From NCBI GenBank assembly GCA_009617715.1, contig VTFK01000158.1, positions 124,001 to 188,000 of the forward strand: 64,000 nucleotides of DNA. The letters are read 5' to 3'. The DNA is from Plectrocnemia conspersa (lineage: Eukaryota > Arthropoda > Insecta > Trichoptera > Polycentropodidae). Position numbers and translations under genes: made by a program. The notes beneath the pieces are model-generated. The model did not search any database and was not told the origin of the DNA. It worked only from the letters and a program-made list of their open reading frames with translations. Below, piece by piece: positions 50,401 through 55,285 of this stretch (positions within the stretch are counted from its first letter, which is position 1; every line of letters begins with the position of its first letter).

Positions 50401-53190
50401 ATTATAATATGTTACTATAGATAATCTTTAATTATTATTGGCATTAAATGTTCAGGATAGTTGTTAGTATTTAGGTGATCTTTAACTCTTTGGTTGTAAT
50501 GCCTTTTAGGATTACGATATAATAAAAAAAAATGCAAATGCCTTAGTTTCTTTCTAATAAAATTTGAATCTAGGAAATAATATCTAATTTTTTAAGCCAC
50601 AATCATTTTAAGTATTATGTAGTAGAGAAATAGTTCTGTGTTTTTTTTATCTGTTTTATATAAATTGACTTTATTTATTTATTAAAATTAAGACTATCGC
50701 GACCTGATAAGTTAACGTAATGCATCACAATGGCATAAACATAAACTATATAATACTGCCGGTCAAAAGTTTAAGACCAAAATATTTTTTTGATGCTTCT
50801 TTTAATATGCTTTGAAAAAATAAATTAAAACTACCTACATTATTAAGAGATAAAACATATATTTTTCATTGAAACTCAAAATTACAAATTTAAAGAACGT
50901 ATTTTAAAAATATCTTAAAAATGACCAAACTTTCTTTTCGTTAAAAGATCCACCTTTTTTTTTACGTAATACAGCTTTTATTATTCTTGGCATCCTATTA
51001 ACTAAATTTATTAACGTATTGGTTAATATGTTAATATACTCGTTCTGTAGACATTCCCACAAAGCCTTTTAGGAGTTTAGTAGTGAGTGTTGATGAATAT
51101 TCCGATCCAGGTTATCCCACAAAACCTCAATTGGGTTTAAATCAGGCGAAAAAATATATTTTTTAATAGTCCTTCTTTTGTTTGTAAAAACCCTCTGAAT
51201 AATTTATAAGCATGTTTGGTATCGTCCTGTTGGAATACAAAACCTGGTCCAATCAATTATCTGTTCATAGGTAAAACTTGCTATTCTAAATTTTTTTTAA
51301 AATACTGTCTATTTTTACCAAATTTCCAACTCCTACTGTTACAAAACAACTCCACATCATGACTGAATCACTGCTTATCTTTATAGTTAGCACAATATAG
51401 TTAGGACCAATTTGTTCGCTGTCTGTGCGTCCATGTTTTGATCCTAACAATTCGATCAGATCATAGCACTTTGCACCAATCTACAATTGTCCAATTTTTA
51501 TGCTTTATGGCCCAGTCATCATTTTCCTTATATTTCCTCGGCACAGCAAAGGTTTTTTGGCAGTAATGTATCCTCCAAGATTTGCTAACCGTAATCAACA
51601 TTGCACGGTTGACAACGAAATCTTTTCAATACCAGTATTTTTCACTAGAAAGCAAATTTCTGGTGCTGTAAGTCTTCTATTTATTTTACTAGATATTATT
51701 ATATGCTGATCTTTGAGTTTTGACTTTATCCTAGGTCTTTCTGGACGATTTATATCACGATTTAGTCCTATACTTTGAAATATTTTAATCGCTTCTTGCA
51801 CTGCTGTCTTAGGAATATTTATTTTTGAGCAATGTAACGTTGAGTAATGATTGAAGCTCTTTTTTCAAGTGTCAGATTATTTTTTCACTCCATTACAGCA
51901 AGAATTTCAGAAAAAGTAACGCATGTAAATGGTCCAATAGTTTGAATGAAACTAAATTAAAACCGAAATAAACACTCCAGATTATGGCTTTTAGTAGTTT
52001 CGAATGCATGTCAATAAATGTGCAGAAAAAAATAATTAAACGAGTCGTTAAACCTTCACTGAAGCATTATTAACATCTGAACCGCTTTAGTCACGCTTGT
52101 CAAGCTTGTCTGCATTTACGACTCTGCGTAAAATAAGAAATAGCGATTAAAAAAATAATAATTTAATATAATAATATTATGATAAATATAAATAATAGTT
52201 TATTCTTTAATTTGATATATAATTAATTTTATTATTTAAAAGAAAAAAGGGTGAATTCGTGACATGAACATCATTGCATGTTTTGGTCTTAGACTTTTGA
52301 CTGTATACGTTACACCGAATCGGTGAAATAGCTTATTGCGTAAAATAGGCAAAAATTTGCTTAATTCATGAAAAGTGCAGGTCCATTGCTTCATTCATGC
52401 ATTAGGCAAATTATTTGCCGAATACATGAACTGTGCAGGAAAAACGTTTCTACTCTTAAAATATTTACCCTTATCTAAATATATTAATTTTTACTTCTCT
52501 GTTTCATTGCGGTAATTATAGCGTATTTCATTTTAAAATAGTTATCTTATTTAACACTAGATTTACGAAACAGGTTTCTATTTTGATTTGTATTGGACAG
52601 TATTTTTCTGGGTATTTTACAACTTTTTATATTTGAACAATGAAACTATATTAGCACTATTTTTATTTTGGAAAATTCTTATTTTTGAAAATCTATATAC
52701 CTTTTTTAATGACACCCATCAAATTTATGGGTTTATACCCATAAATCTAGTGTTAAAATAGGCAAAAAAAAATTGTATTTGGGAATAATACAAATTGAGG
52801 AAATTAAATATGTGGAAAAGTATTTTAATAGGTTCTATTTTAAAAAAATATTTCTTTTAAACGTTCCCAAATATTATCATATACATTTATTTAGTTTAGT
52901 AATATACTGAACATTTTGGGAAAAAAAATATTTAAGGATATATTTATTTTTAATTACATCTGTACTTTTTTGATTTCATGAACTTTTGACATTGCCATAA
53001 TTGATAATACATAGTTCACTCAATTTTTATTTTAATTATACAACTATAACAAGTTCGTCAATTAATAAAAACCTTATAATTTTCAGTGTATCCTCAAAAG
53101 CAGCAATACGCTTATGCTGGATATCCGCCACAACATTACCCACCTGGACCATACTACCATGGCTCCCAATATGGGCCATACAACTATTGA
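5497..53190 (+). CDS. Claudin/PMP22-superfamily four-transmembrane protein (split gene)
   Basis: Exons: 5497-5622, one further exon in intron 1 (see 10956-11004), 46820-46925, 47746-47888, 47952-48049, then 48265-48430 or 49697-49862, then 53087-53190 (stop TGA). With the 49-nt microexon the frame closes at 263 residues. TM1 is at residues about 5-27, followed by the loop start TDNWLYIE, the typical claudin/TMEM114/calcium-channel-gamma pattern. The first extracellular loop continues KIYLSPVETHC and carries one N-glycosylation motif (NET). TM2 (STVALFIVAFATVFIAFW), TM3 (AILLLVTCLLAAGAMALWHG) and TM4 follow. The cytoplasmic tail is rich in Y, P, G and Q. Family members organise cell junctions or modulate membrane channels; the exact subfamily is uncertain, with closest resemblance to TMEM114/TMEM178-like proteins. 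The first intron, about 35-41 kb, is full of transposons. Splice phases agree at all exon joins from 46820 onward. Confidence 0.85.
5623..9400. other. First part of intron 1 of the claudin-like gene
   Basis: AT-rich intron with no recognised exon. One GC-elevated block at about 7995-8390 is open on both strands (66 codons on plus from 7995, 103 codons on minus from 8281) but shows no known domain and has mixed reading frames. It may be a regulatory element or an old insertion. Confidence 0.4.
9401..9494 (+). CDS. Alternative candidate for the missing second exon
   Basis: This stretch also satisfies the phase rule: it is preceded by CAG, stays open in phase 0 for 31 codons and ends in phase 1 at TTGT|GTATAT. 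It would create the motif NSGLF before KIYLSPVETHC. GC content near 50% resembles the known exons, but the donor is weak and the opposite strand holds an equally coding-like ORF (9427-9576), which may be the true reason for the composition. I rank it below the 10956-11004 candidate. Confidence 0.15.
9427..9576 (-). CDS. Short unidentified coding-like ORF inside the large intron
   Basis: Minus-strand ORF of 49 residues, starting MLRYESLKSRQRM and ending AYWTTPQ-stop, with a hydrophobic middle (GKNFFELLVGNIHNPEF). Composition is about 50% GC in a region of about 28% GC and the residue pattern looks like real protein. I do not recognise the family. It could be the last exon of a nested gene, a processed gene fragment or a transposon remnant. 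It is too short to decide. Confidence 0.3.
   Translation of the reverse strand: MLRYESLKSRQRMYLGKNFFELLVGNIHNPEFLGELPALGAEAYWTTPQ
9950..10570 (+). mobile_element. Degraded jockey-type non-LTR retrotransposon
   Basis: Plus-strand fragments of a reverse transcriptase: the active-site box TFADDTTILAV at about 10000-10035, then KWKIKLNKLKS, and in another frame AEYLGMTLDTKL (about 10170-10210). The last part, starting NALRYVRARDVHRDL at 10420, matches the family's typical C-terminal region (R-N-A-x-W-Y-V-R-N-x-D-L-H-R-D-L), followed by K-H-E-T-R-L and HVN. Several frame shifts and stops make it inactive. Both ends are ill-defined. Confidence 0.75.
10956..11004 (+). CDS. Probable 49-nt microexon (exon 2) of the claudin-like gene
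   Basis: Exon 1 ends in phase 0 but the exon at 46820 begins two bases before a codon boundary, so an exon of length 3n+1 must come between. This 49-nt stretch fits. It follows a strong acceptor (AACTAGTTTTCAG), stays open from phase 0, and ends in phase 1 at GGATTGT|GTATTA. It encodes YTYACINIKTSSREGL, and the split codon becomes TTC (F), giving EGLF immediately before KIYLSPVETHC. Claudins carry EGLW at this place in the first loop, so the product makes structural sense. The donor is only moderate and GC content is low, so transcript data must confirm it. Confidence 0.45.
11005..12581. other. Intron sequence, no gene recognised
   Basis: AT-rich intron. At 11186-11350 is a repeat-like block starting GGTTACCAGAAGTCCGGAAC. 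Around 11990-12380 is a GC-richer block with a GCGCGCGCG alternating run (12152-12160); it resembles a promoter or an LTR remnant, but I cannot define ends. Confidence 0.3.
12582..13460. mobile_element. Non-autonomous hAT-like transposon with 8-bp target duplication
   Basis: Starts TAGGGCTCTCAATCGAATAT and ends with the near-complement (TTCGAATAATTGAGAACCCTA). Both sides carry the identical 8-bp direct repeat ATTATGAC (12574-12581 and 13461-13468), the size made by hAT transposases. Near both ends are repeated ATTCGAATA motifs that form imperfect palindromes. The 879-bp interior has no transposase-like frame; the 66-codon plus-strand frame at 12829 is not recognisable. Confidence 0.85.
13469..17328. 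other. Intron sequence, no gene recognised
   Basis: Low-complexity AT-rich intron. It holds microsatellite-like TATATA runs (14400-14420, 14655-14665) and a short palindromic GCTCGGGACTGAGCCCGG at about 14716-14733. All open frames are short and lack coding composition. Confidence 0.35.
17329..17383. repeat. Tandem duplication, 30-bp unit
   Basis: ATTTTATTATTTGATATATA followed by TTGTT occurs at 17329-17353 and again, identical, at 17359-17383, offset by 30 bases. It is a simple recent tandem duplication. Confidence 0.8.
17755..17901 (+). repeat. tRNA-derived SINE, copy 1
   Basis: Contains a box-A-like ATAGCGTAATC, then TCTAGACTGGTATCCC and a box-B-like GGTTCAAGCC (17804-17813), spaced as in an RNA polymerase III tRNA promoter. 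The tail ends AAATGACATCTATTAATT. It cannot fold as a working tRNA and shares all these parts with a second copy at 28760-28958, so it is a SINE. Confidence 0.7.
17902..20394. other. Intron sequence with a perfect hairpin
   Basis: Mostly AT-rich. A GC-richer block at 18005-18240 has no clear coding frame. The perfect 52-nt hairpin at 18367-18418 is listed separately. At 19740-19816 a short GC-rich block ends AGAGTCG|GTAAAT and could be a non-coding first exon, without further support. Confidence 0.3.
18367..18418. repeat. Perfect 22-bp-arm hairpin
   Basis: The arm TACAATTATTGTTTTCGACC-AT is followed by the 8-base spacer GCGTCGCG and then by the exact reverse complement of the arm. The transcript would form a 22-bp perfect stem. 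It may be the core of a foldback MITE or an RNA hairpin; no flanking duplication is evident. Confidence 0.85.
20395..20475 (-). repeat. Second tRNA-like SINE family fragment
   Basis: Read on the minus strand it has TCTAGTGTAATAGTAG (box-A-like) and GAGTTCGAATCTGCC (box-B-like) at tRNA spacing, followed by A/T-rich tail sequence. No cloverleaf closes properly, so it is a tRNA-derived repeat rather than a tRNA gene. Confidence 0.5.
20476..24110. other. Intron sequence, no gene recognised
   Basis: AT-rich. Between 22090 and 22270 several short inverted motifs occur (CACACGTG/CACGTGTG, and CGAAACGGTTC facing GAACCGTTTCG), suggesting an old foldback element. The 86-codon plus-strand frame at 22161-22421 begins with a hydrophobic stretch but overlaps these inverted repeats and is not recognised. 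Confidence 0.35.
24111..24200 (-). repeat. tRNA-like SINE fragment
   Basis: Read on the minus strand it shows GTTGGGCAGGAAGTGATTGG followed by a box-B-like GAGGGTTCAAACCC. It resembles a polymerase III promoter, but the acceptor stem does not pair, so it is called as a repeat rather than a tRNA. Confidence 0.4.
24201..25532. other. Intron sequence, no gene recognised
   Basis: AT-rich intron. A dinucleotide run (ACATATATATATATATATAT) lies near 25475-25493. No exon-like composition was seen. Confidence 0.35.
25533..25612. repeat. Tandem duplication, 39-bp unit
   Basis: A 39-bp unit beginning AATTGTACATTAATTGCTTT is present twice head to tail (25533 and 25572) without differences, with the first bases of a third unit after it. 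It is a recent tandem duplication. Confidence 0.8.
25613..27330. other. Intron sequence, no gene recognised
   Basis: AT-rich intron. The short frames at 26521-26748 and 26771-27058 have no recognisable domain and poor coding composition. Confidence 0.35.
27331..27547 (-). CDS. Unidentified coding-like ORF nested in the large intron
   Basis: On the minus strand, after the acceptor-like GGCTTGCCTTAG, a frame stays open for 72 codons to a TAA at 27331-27333. The protein is basic and proline/arginine-rich (VRPNRNRLPKNRGPVRRRRP) and ends DDIIPISTLKMA. GC content is well above the flanks. It has no start codon near its beginning, so it could be the terminal exon of a gene nested on the opposite strand, or a retrocopy fragment. 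I do not recognise it. Confidence 0.3.
27548..28468. other. Intron sequence, no gene recognised
   Basis: AT-rich intron. The 68-codon frame at 27911 is low-complexity and unlikely to be real. Confidence 0.35.
28469..28663. mobile_element. piggyBac-like MITE
   Basis: About 195 bp flanked on both sides by TTAA (28465-28468 and 28664-28667). It begins CCCTTTACCGG and ends ATAAGGG, so the tips CCCTT/AAGGG are inverted. TTAA duplication plus CCC/GGG tips is characteristic of the piggyBac group. There is no coding capacity. Confidence 0.6.
28760..28958 (+). repeat. tRNA-derived SINE, copy 2
   Basis: Shares with the copy at 17755 the sequence GTCGGAATAGCGTA, TTAGATCTAGACT and the box-B-like CGGGTTCGAGCC, and a tail ending AAATGACATTTGCTCTAATT. 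It is longer than copy 1 because of an internal insertion or a deletion in copy 1. Confidence 0.7.
29017..29144 (+). repeat. Dispersed repeat, copy A (inverted partner at 52309-52450)
   Basis: Contains two facing copies of TTGCCTAATTCATGAA separated by CGGGCTTGCAC, and ends CGATTTCGGTGTAAC. The reverse complement matches 52309-52450 along its length with scattered differences. It is probably a non-autonomous DNA element of unknown family. Confidence 0.75.
29145..33979. other. Intron sequence, no gene recognised
   Basis: AT-rich intron. A GC-higher stretch at about 33185-33335 encodes an open frame (RARSSQPKWELSLFWYL) without a recognised domain and is followed by a long T-rich tract with GTTT repeats (33340-33382). 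No exon could be supported. Confidence 0.35.
33980..34615. mobile_element. Non-autonomous hAT-like element with GGGATCCC arrays
   Basis: Starts TAGGGATTCCAATCCCGGGA and ends CCCGGGATTGGAATCCCTA. Next to each end is an array of GGGATCCC palindromes. The 8-bp flanks (CACAAGAG and CAAAGAGT) are only partly alike, so the target duplication is uncertain. The interior is AT-rich with no transposase. The TAGGG...CCCTA tips match those of the element at 12582. Confidence 0.75.
34616..35479. other. Intron sequence with a 32-bp tandem duplication
   Basis: AT-rich. GACATTATATTATGATACAT occurs at 35101 and 35133 as a tandem duplication. The 66-codon frame at 35131 overlaps it and is not credible. Confidence 0.45.
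35480..36120 (-). mobile_element. 5' region/ORF1 fragment of a non-LTR retrotransposon
   Basis: A GC-rich island (over 50%) in AT-rich intron. The minus strand holds a 121-codon frame (36042-35677) whose N-terminal part is coiled-coil-like (KLVEKLDDSCKRSADVLAAT), as in ORF1 of R1/CR1-like elements. The rest is GC-rich and proline/serine-rich. The family assignment rests on composition and this pattern only. It may be related to the R1-type fragment at 2090-3231. Confidence 0.5.
36121..37403. other. Intron sequence, possible non-coding exon
   Basis: Mostly AT-rich. At 36650-36770 a GC-higher stretch contains TTTTTCTCAGACTCGGTAG followed by TTGTCTGTCTG|GTGAGTG, a good donor. This could be an alternative first exon of the claudin-like transcript, but there is no independent support. 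Confidence 0.25.
37404..38045. mobile_element. Non-autonomous element with inverted GGTCAGAAT arrays
   Basis: On the left (37404-37560) the motif GGTCAGAATTT and variants occur about six times at roughly 20-40 base spacing. On the right (37900-38045) the reverse complement (AAATTCTGACC and variants) occurs about seven times. The centre (37600-37810) is GC-rich. Such subterminal inverted arrays are typical binding sites for a transposase. I see no clear target duplication and no coding frame, so the superfamily is unknown. Confidence 0.6.
38046..39146. other. GC-rich repeat-like block, then AT-rich intron
   Basis: At 38050-38440 GC content jumps, and a 98-codon plus-strand frame begins MSPYSSLIITSDILH. 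Its composition (GCGCCAGATTACCCCTCGCC, CCGCGCCTCCAGCGAACGCC) suggests a repeat rather than an exon, and it directly follows the GGTCAGAAT element. From 38450 on the sequence is plain AT-rich intron. Confidence 0.35.
39147..40145 (-). mobile_element. Degraded Tigger/pogo-type DNA transposon
   Basis: 999 bp between TA dinucleotides, with inverted ends CAGGCGGCCCTCGACTTTAG and the complementary GTCGAGGGCCGCCTG. The minus strand keeps transposase fragments: an HTH piece near the right end (FASIGRLYDTNRSTI), then GESADANKDAAKEF and the catalytic-region motif NVDETGLFWKTL at about 39543-39509, all typical of Tigger elements. Stops and frameshifts break the frame and a poly-T tract (about 40052-40087) interrupts it. 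Inactive. Confidence 0.9.
40146..43879. other. Intron sequence with one coding-like ORF
   Basis: Mostly AT-rich intron. Two blocks stand out: the ORF at 40346-40539 (listed separately) and a GC-richer stretch at 42420-42600 that ends with a strong GTAAGT donor-like sequence but has the wrong phase for the claudin-like gene and no recognisable motif. Confidence 0.35.
40346..40539 (+). CDS. Unidentified coding-like ORF in the large intron
   Basis: After a TAA, a frame of about 63 codons runs to a TGA at 40537-40539. It contains MFDEYRNFKYIASGACPAF and then INHCNFIPNAAATNL. GC content is raised in the middle. It has no recognised domain and no good splice pattern. It could be a fragment of a captured gene or chance. 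Confidence 0.2.
43880..44320 (+). mobile_element. Jockey/CR1-like retrotransposon fragment
   Basis: At 44004-44048 the plus strand encodes SHGVPQGSELGPLLF, the conserved reverse-transcriptase motif before the catalytic FADD box; the rest is deleted. The following sequence (GTGTATAAACAATTAGCTAA near 44266) also occurs at the 3' end of the fragment at 61540-61890, which suggests the same family and strand. Confidence 0.7.
44600..45176. mobile_element. Non-autonomous hAT-like transposon with 8-bp target duplication
   Basis: Ends are CATAGATTCTCAAA and the near-complement TTTGAGAACCTATA. The identical 8-bp direct repeat GTTTAGAC flanks it (44592-44599 and 45177-45184). Inside, CATCGCCCAC-type motifs recur near both ends. 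577 bp, no transposase. Confidence 0.8.
45185..46045. other. Intron sequence, no gene recognised
   Basis: A moderately GC-rich block at 45285-45510 starts TTTAACCCTTTTCGGGCC. It is probably another repeat, but a matching end was not found. Confidence 0.3.
46046..46213. mobile_element. TA-flanked MITE, second copy
   Basis: 168 bp flanked by TA. It starts CAGTGGTACCTCGGTTTTCG and ends GCTGAGGTACTACCG. Internal ACCGACGAAAACTGAGG blocks match the copy at 4468-4727, of which it is a shorter, internally deleted relative. Confidence 0.8.
48265..48430 (+). CDS. Claudin-like gene exon 6A (alternative)
   Basis: 166 nt, acceptor ATATATAG before it and donor CCAG|GTTGGT after it, phase 0 in and phase 1 out. 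It encodes 55 residues starting ALRDNSSIWYDWSY, covering the end of extracellular loop 2, TM4 (ILAWLSVGVFFISSVMFF) and a lysine-rich start of the tail (SKEKRKEQ). It has the same length and phases as exon 6B and 32 of 55 residues identical. Each joins exon 5 and exon 7 in frame, but joining both, or neither, breaks the frame. Confidence 0.85.
48431..49696. other. Intron between the two alternative exons
   Basis: 1,266 bp of AT-rich intron containing a 93-bp hAT-like MITE (48677-48769). A good branch-site-like ACTAAC lies at 49658-49663, about 35 bases before exon 6B. Confidence 0.7.
48677..48769. mobile_element. 93-bp hAT-like MITE
   Basis: Begins CAGTGATGTCC and ends GGACATCACTG, perfect 11-bp inverted tips. 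The 8-bp flanks GTCTAAAA and GTTTAAAA differ at one base, a near-intact target duplication. No coding capacity. Confidence 0.8.
49697..49862 (+). CDS. Claudin-like gene exon 6B (alternative)
   Basis: 166 nt, preceded by GGATACGCAG and followed by GTATGT, with the same phases as exon 6A. It encodes TLRDNSRIWYDWSYM, then a TM4 with two extra cysteines (VAWCGVGLCLISAILF) and a tail start whose charges are mixed (RGEREREE) rather than lysine-rich. Third codon positions are GC-rich, unlike the flanking intron, which argues that selection keeps it as a coding exon. Confidence 0.85.
49863..50755. other. Intron before the final exon, first part
   Basis: AT-rich with no recognised elements up to the Tc1-like insertion. 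Confidence 0.4.
50756..52303 (-). mobile_element. Degenerate full-length Tc1-like transposon
   Basis: 1,548 bp between TA dinucleotides. The left end is CTGCCGGTCAAAAGTTTAAG, the right end its partial complement (GGTCTTAGACTTTTGACTG). The minus strand encodes transposase pieces in order: an HTH-region relic, then DRPGR-like and KINRRLTAPEI motifs (about 51750-51650), ANLGGYITAKKPLL (near 51560), SDSVMMWSCF (near 51360), and the SPDLNPIEVLWDNLDRNIHQ end motif (about 51150-51090). Multiple stops show it is dead. Confidence 0.9.
52309..52450 (-). repeat. Dispersed repeat, copy B (inverted partner of 29017-29144)
   Basis: Starts GTTACACCGAATCGG directly beside the right end of the Tc1-like element and matches the reverse complement of copy A, including both TTGC(C/T)TAATTCATG motifs. 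Confidence 0.7.
52555..52752. mobile_element. piggyBac-like MITE
   Basis: 198 bp flanked by TTAA on both sides (52551-52554 and 52753-52756), with inverted tips CACTAGATTTA and TAAATCTAGTG (11 bp, perfect). No coding capacity. Confidence 0.75.
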
Positions 53191-53658
53191 GACAGGGCGC
53201 AACTTAGATCCACCATGTCGACCATCAAACAACTGCCCAACAGGATTCCGCGGGACCCTCCAAGACGCTCATCTAACGCTCAATCCATATCAGAAACTTC
53301 CAACTCGTCTTACTCTAATTCGCTCGAAGACCAAAAGATGAAATACCGAAGCAATCTATCGATGATCGACGAGAGTCCCACTCTGACGAACCACTACAGG
53401 TCGACAAGCTTCATAATGAAGTCGAGGAGCGATCCGACCATTTTTGATCATCGCCGATACGTTACATTGAATCACTCGAGCGCTTACGAAACTCCTATTT
53501 ATATGAAGAAATACCATTCTAATCCATATCTGGTCCAACACACCATAGCTAGCGATTACAGGAGGATGAACCGTCCGACGGATCCTCCGCAAGGGTATTA
53601 CTATAACGTGCCTCCGTTAATGACTTATAACAATTTATATTTAGCGTTTTTGTATTAG
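53191..53658 (+). CDS. In-frame extension after the UGA stop of the claudin-like gene
   Basis: Directly after the TGA at 53188-53190 the same frame stays open for 155 codons to TAG at 53656-53658. The encoded stretch is rich in S, R, Y, N and P, and looks like a cytoplasmic tail (for example KSRSDPTIFDHRRYVTLNHS, IYMKKYHSNPYLV). GC content near 45% against about 28% around it supports coding selection. Options: (1) programmed UGA readthrough giving a tail about 156 residues longer, (2) independent translation from ATG 53215 (ACCATGT context), (3) a rare splice skipping the stop. The base after TGA is G, not the leakier C. Confidence 0.6.
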   Translation, partial: DRAQLRSTMSTIKQLPNRIPRDPPRRSSNAQSISETSNSSYSNSLEDQKMKYRSNLSMIDESPTLTNHYRSTSFIMKSRSDPTIFDHRRYVTLNHSSAYETPIYMKKYHSNPYLVQHTIASDYRRMNRPTDPPQGYYYNVPPLMTYNNLYLAFLY

Positions 53659-54649
53659 GTGTATCTGTAATGTGTGCGAGCGTTGTATTATTTATTGACG
53701 TTAGGGTTATCAAGTGGCAGTTGTTTGTACATAGCACATGAAGTCAGGAATATATACATATATATGAAGAAAAAAATTGTAAAATTCTGGTGTGAAAGTA
53801 GTTGCGCCATAAATTATATATAAATATTACATGAATATTGACAAAGACTGCAGCACAGTTAATTTGAGATTAAATCTTGATTTATATGGGTTTAAAATTT
53901 ATAAGTACTTATGCAGTCGAATTCGAAGCTTTTCAACTTTATTAGGTTGGTGTTTTAATTTTAATGAAATATCAAATCTGTGATAACATGAAAAACTTTA
54001 TGAATTCAACTGTAATTGCTTCTTTTTGTATGTTTTATGTAATCATTTTGGCAATAGTCTTGAACATATGAGGGAAGGTGACGATAAGTGAAACATCTAT
54101 ATTAGTACAAAAGTCATTCTAAATCTACACATTTGCATATATTTATATTAAAAAATGTGCCTTAAAATCATCGCAAAAAATATTGTTGCACTTAAATTTA
54201 TAATAATCAAAAATACTGCATTTTATTATTAATATCCTGTTTATTATTATTATTTTTATTATTAATTATACATGTATACATACAAATTACTTTATAATTA
54301 TCACAGTTGCGTTTTCAATTTTAAACAATTGGAAATACGACTTGAACAGAATGAGTGCCGACGAGTGTCTGTTTAATTTTTTCGGTTAAGTCGATATAAA
54401 TAATTTATACTCTAGTGTTTTGTAACATTTTTAATGATTTAATTTATGTTTTAAGTTTAACGTTAAGGATTAAAATATATAAACGGATTTCTTCTCTCTC
54501 TTTTTCTTATGTACAGACTGCTGTTACCATGCATTTTCACTATATTGGTTTTTTTGAGACTGTACTTTTTTATAATTGTATATTAATCAAGTACAGTTTT
54601 ATTTTATCATACGTAATTGAATATGTTTCGAATTGTTTTAACGAGATGA
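53659..54649. other. 3' untranslated region of the claudin-like gene
   Basis: AT-rich, non-coding. Probably transcribed to the polyadenylation signal at 54650. Confidence 0.5.
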
Positions 54650-54655
54650 AATAAA
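54650..54655 (+). terminator. Polyadenylation signal of the claudin-like gene
   Basis: AATAAA within GATGAAATAAAAAAC, followed after about 25-45 bases by a T/GT-rich stretch (TTTTTTATTTGTGTTC), the usual arrangement for cleavage. Confidence 0.5.
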
Positions 54656-54699
54656 AAACAAATTTTTCATATCAATAGTTTTTTATTTGTGTTCACTGC

Positions 54700-55285
54700 T
54701 CATCATACGTTGTATAATATAAAATTAATTAATTCATATACATATTTCTTCTGTCACACTAAAAGCTAGCCATATGAAATTATTACAGAATGTTCTGCCG
54801 CAAGTTTCTAGGTTGAAGAGTCTTATTTTAAAATAATAGTTTTTTAAATACATAAAATGAACGTTTTCAATAAATAACAATACTAAAAGTTGATTTATTA
54901 CGATAAGGGACGAATAAGAAGTTACTAGTTATCAATGTGGTGATTGAATAAACACTGCTTATTAGAATATTTTCAAAAGTTGTAAAAGAGAAAGGTTGGT
55001 TTGCCAGTGAAAATTTTAGTGAGTCGTTCAAACCCAAGAAGTTTTGGTTTTGAGAAACCCCTTCCCTCCGCCAGATACCAGATACAAGCTATTTTAAAAA
55101 ATGTACTTTTGTACGGTACATCAAAATTTTAATATAAATATTATACATCAAGAATCACAGTGATTATTACCAAGTATAGAAAATAAATTATTTATTATAT
55201 AGTAAAGATATTTTTTAATTAAATAATATTTTATAAATATAAAGGCAAGTTTGTGTAAAATATATTATTGTCAGAATTATGGCAT
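54700..55285. other. Convergent intergenic space
   Basis: AT-rich sequence between two convergent genes. An AATAAA on the minus strand (55191-55196) is the likely polyadenylation signal of the SANS gene, about 90 bases after its stop. Confidence 0.45.

Noticed and set aside
53356..53737. Minus-strand ORFs of 78 and 62 codons
   Set aside because: Antisense shadows of the in-frame extension 53191-53658.
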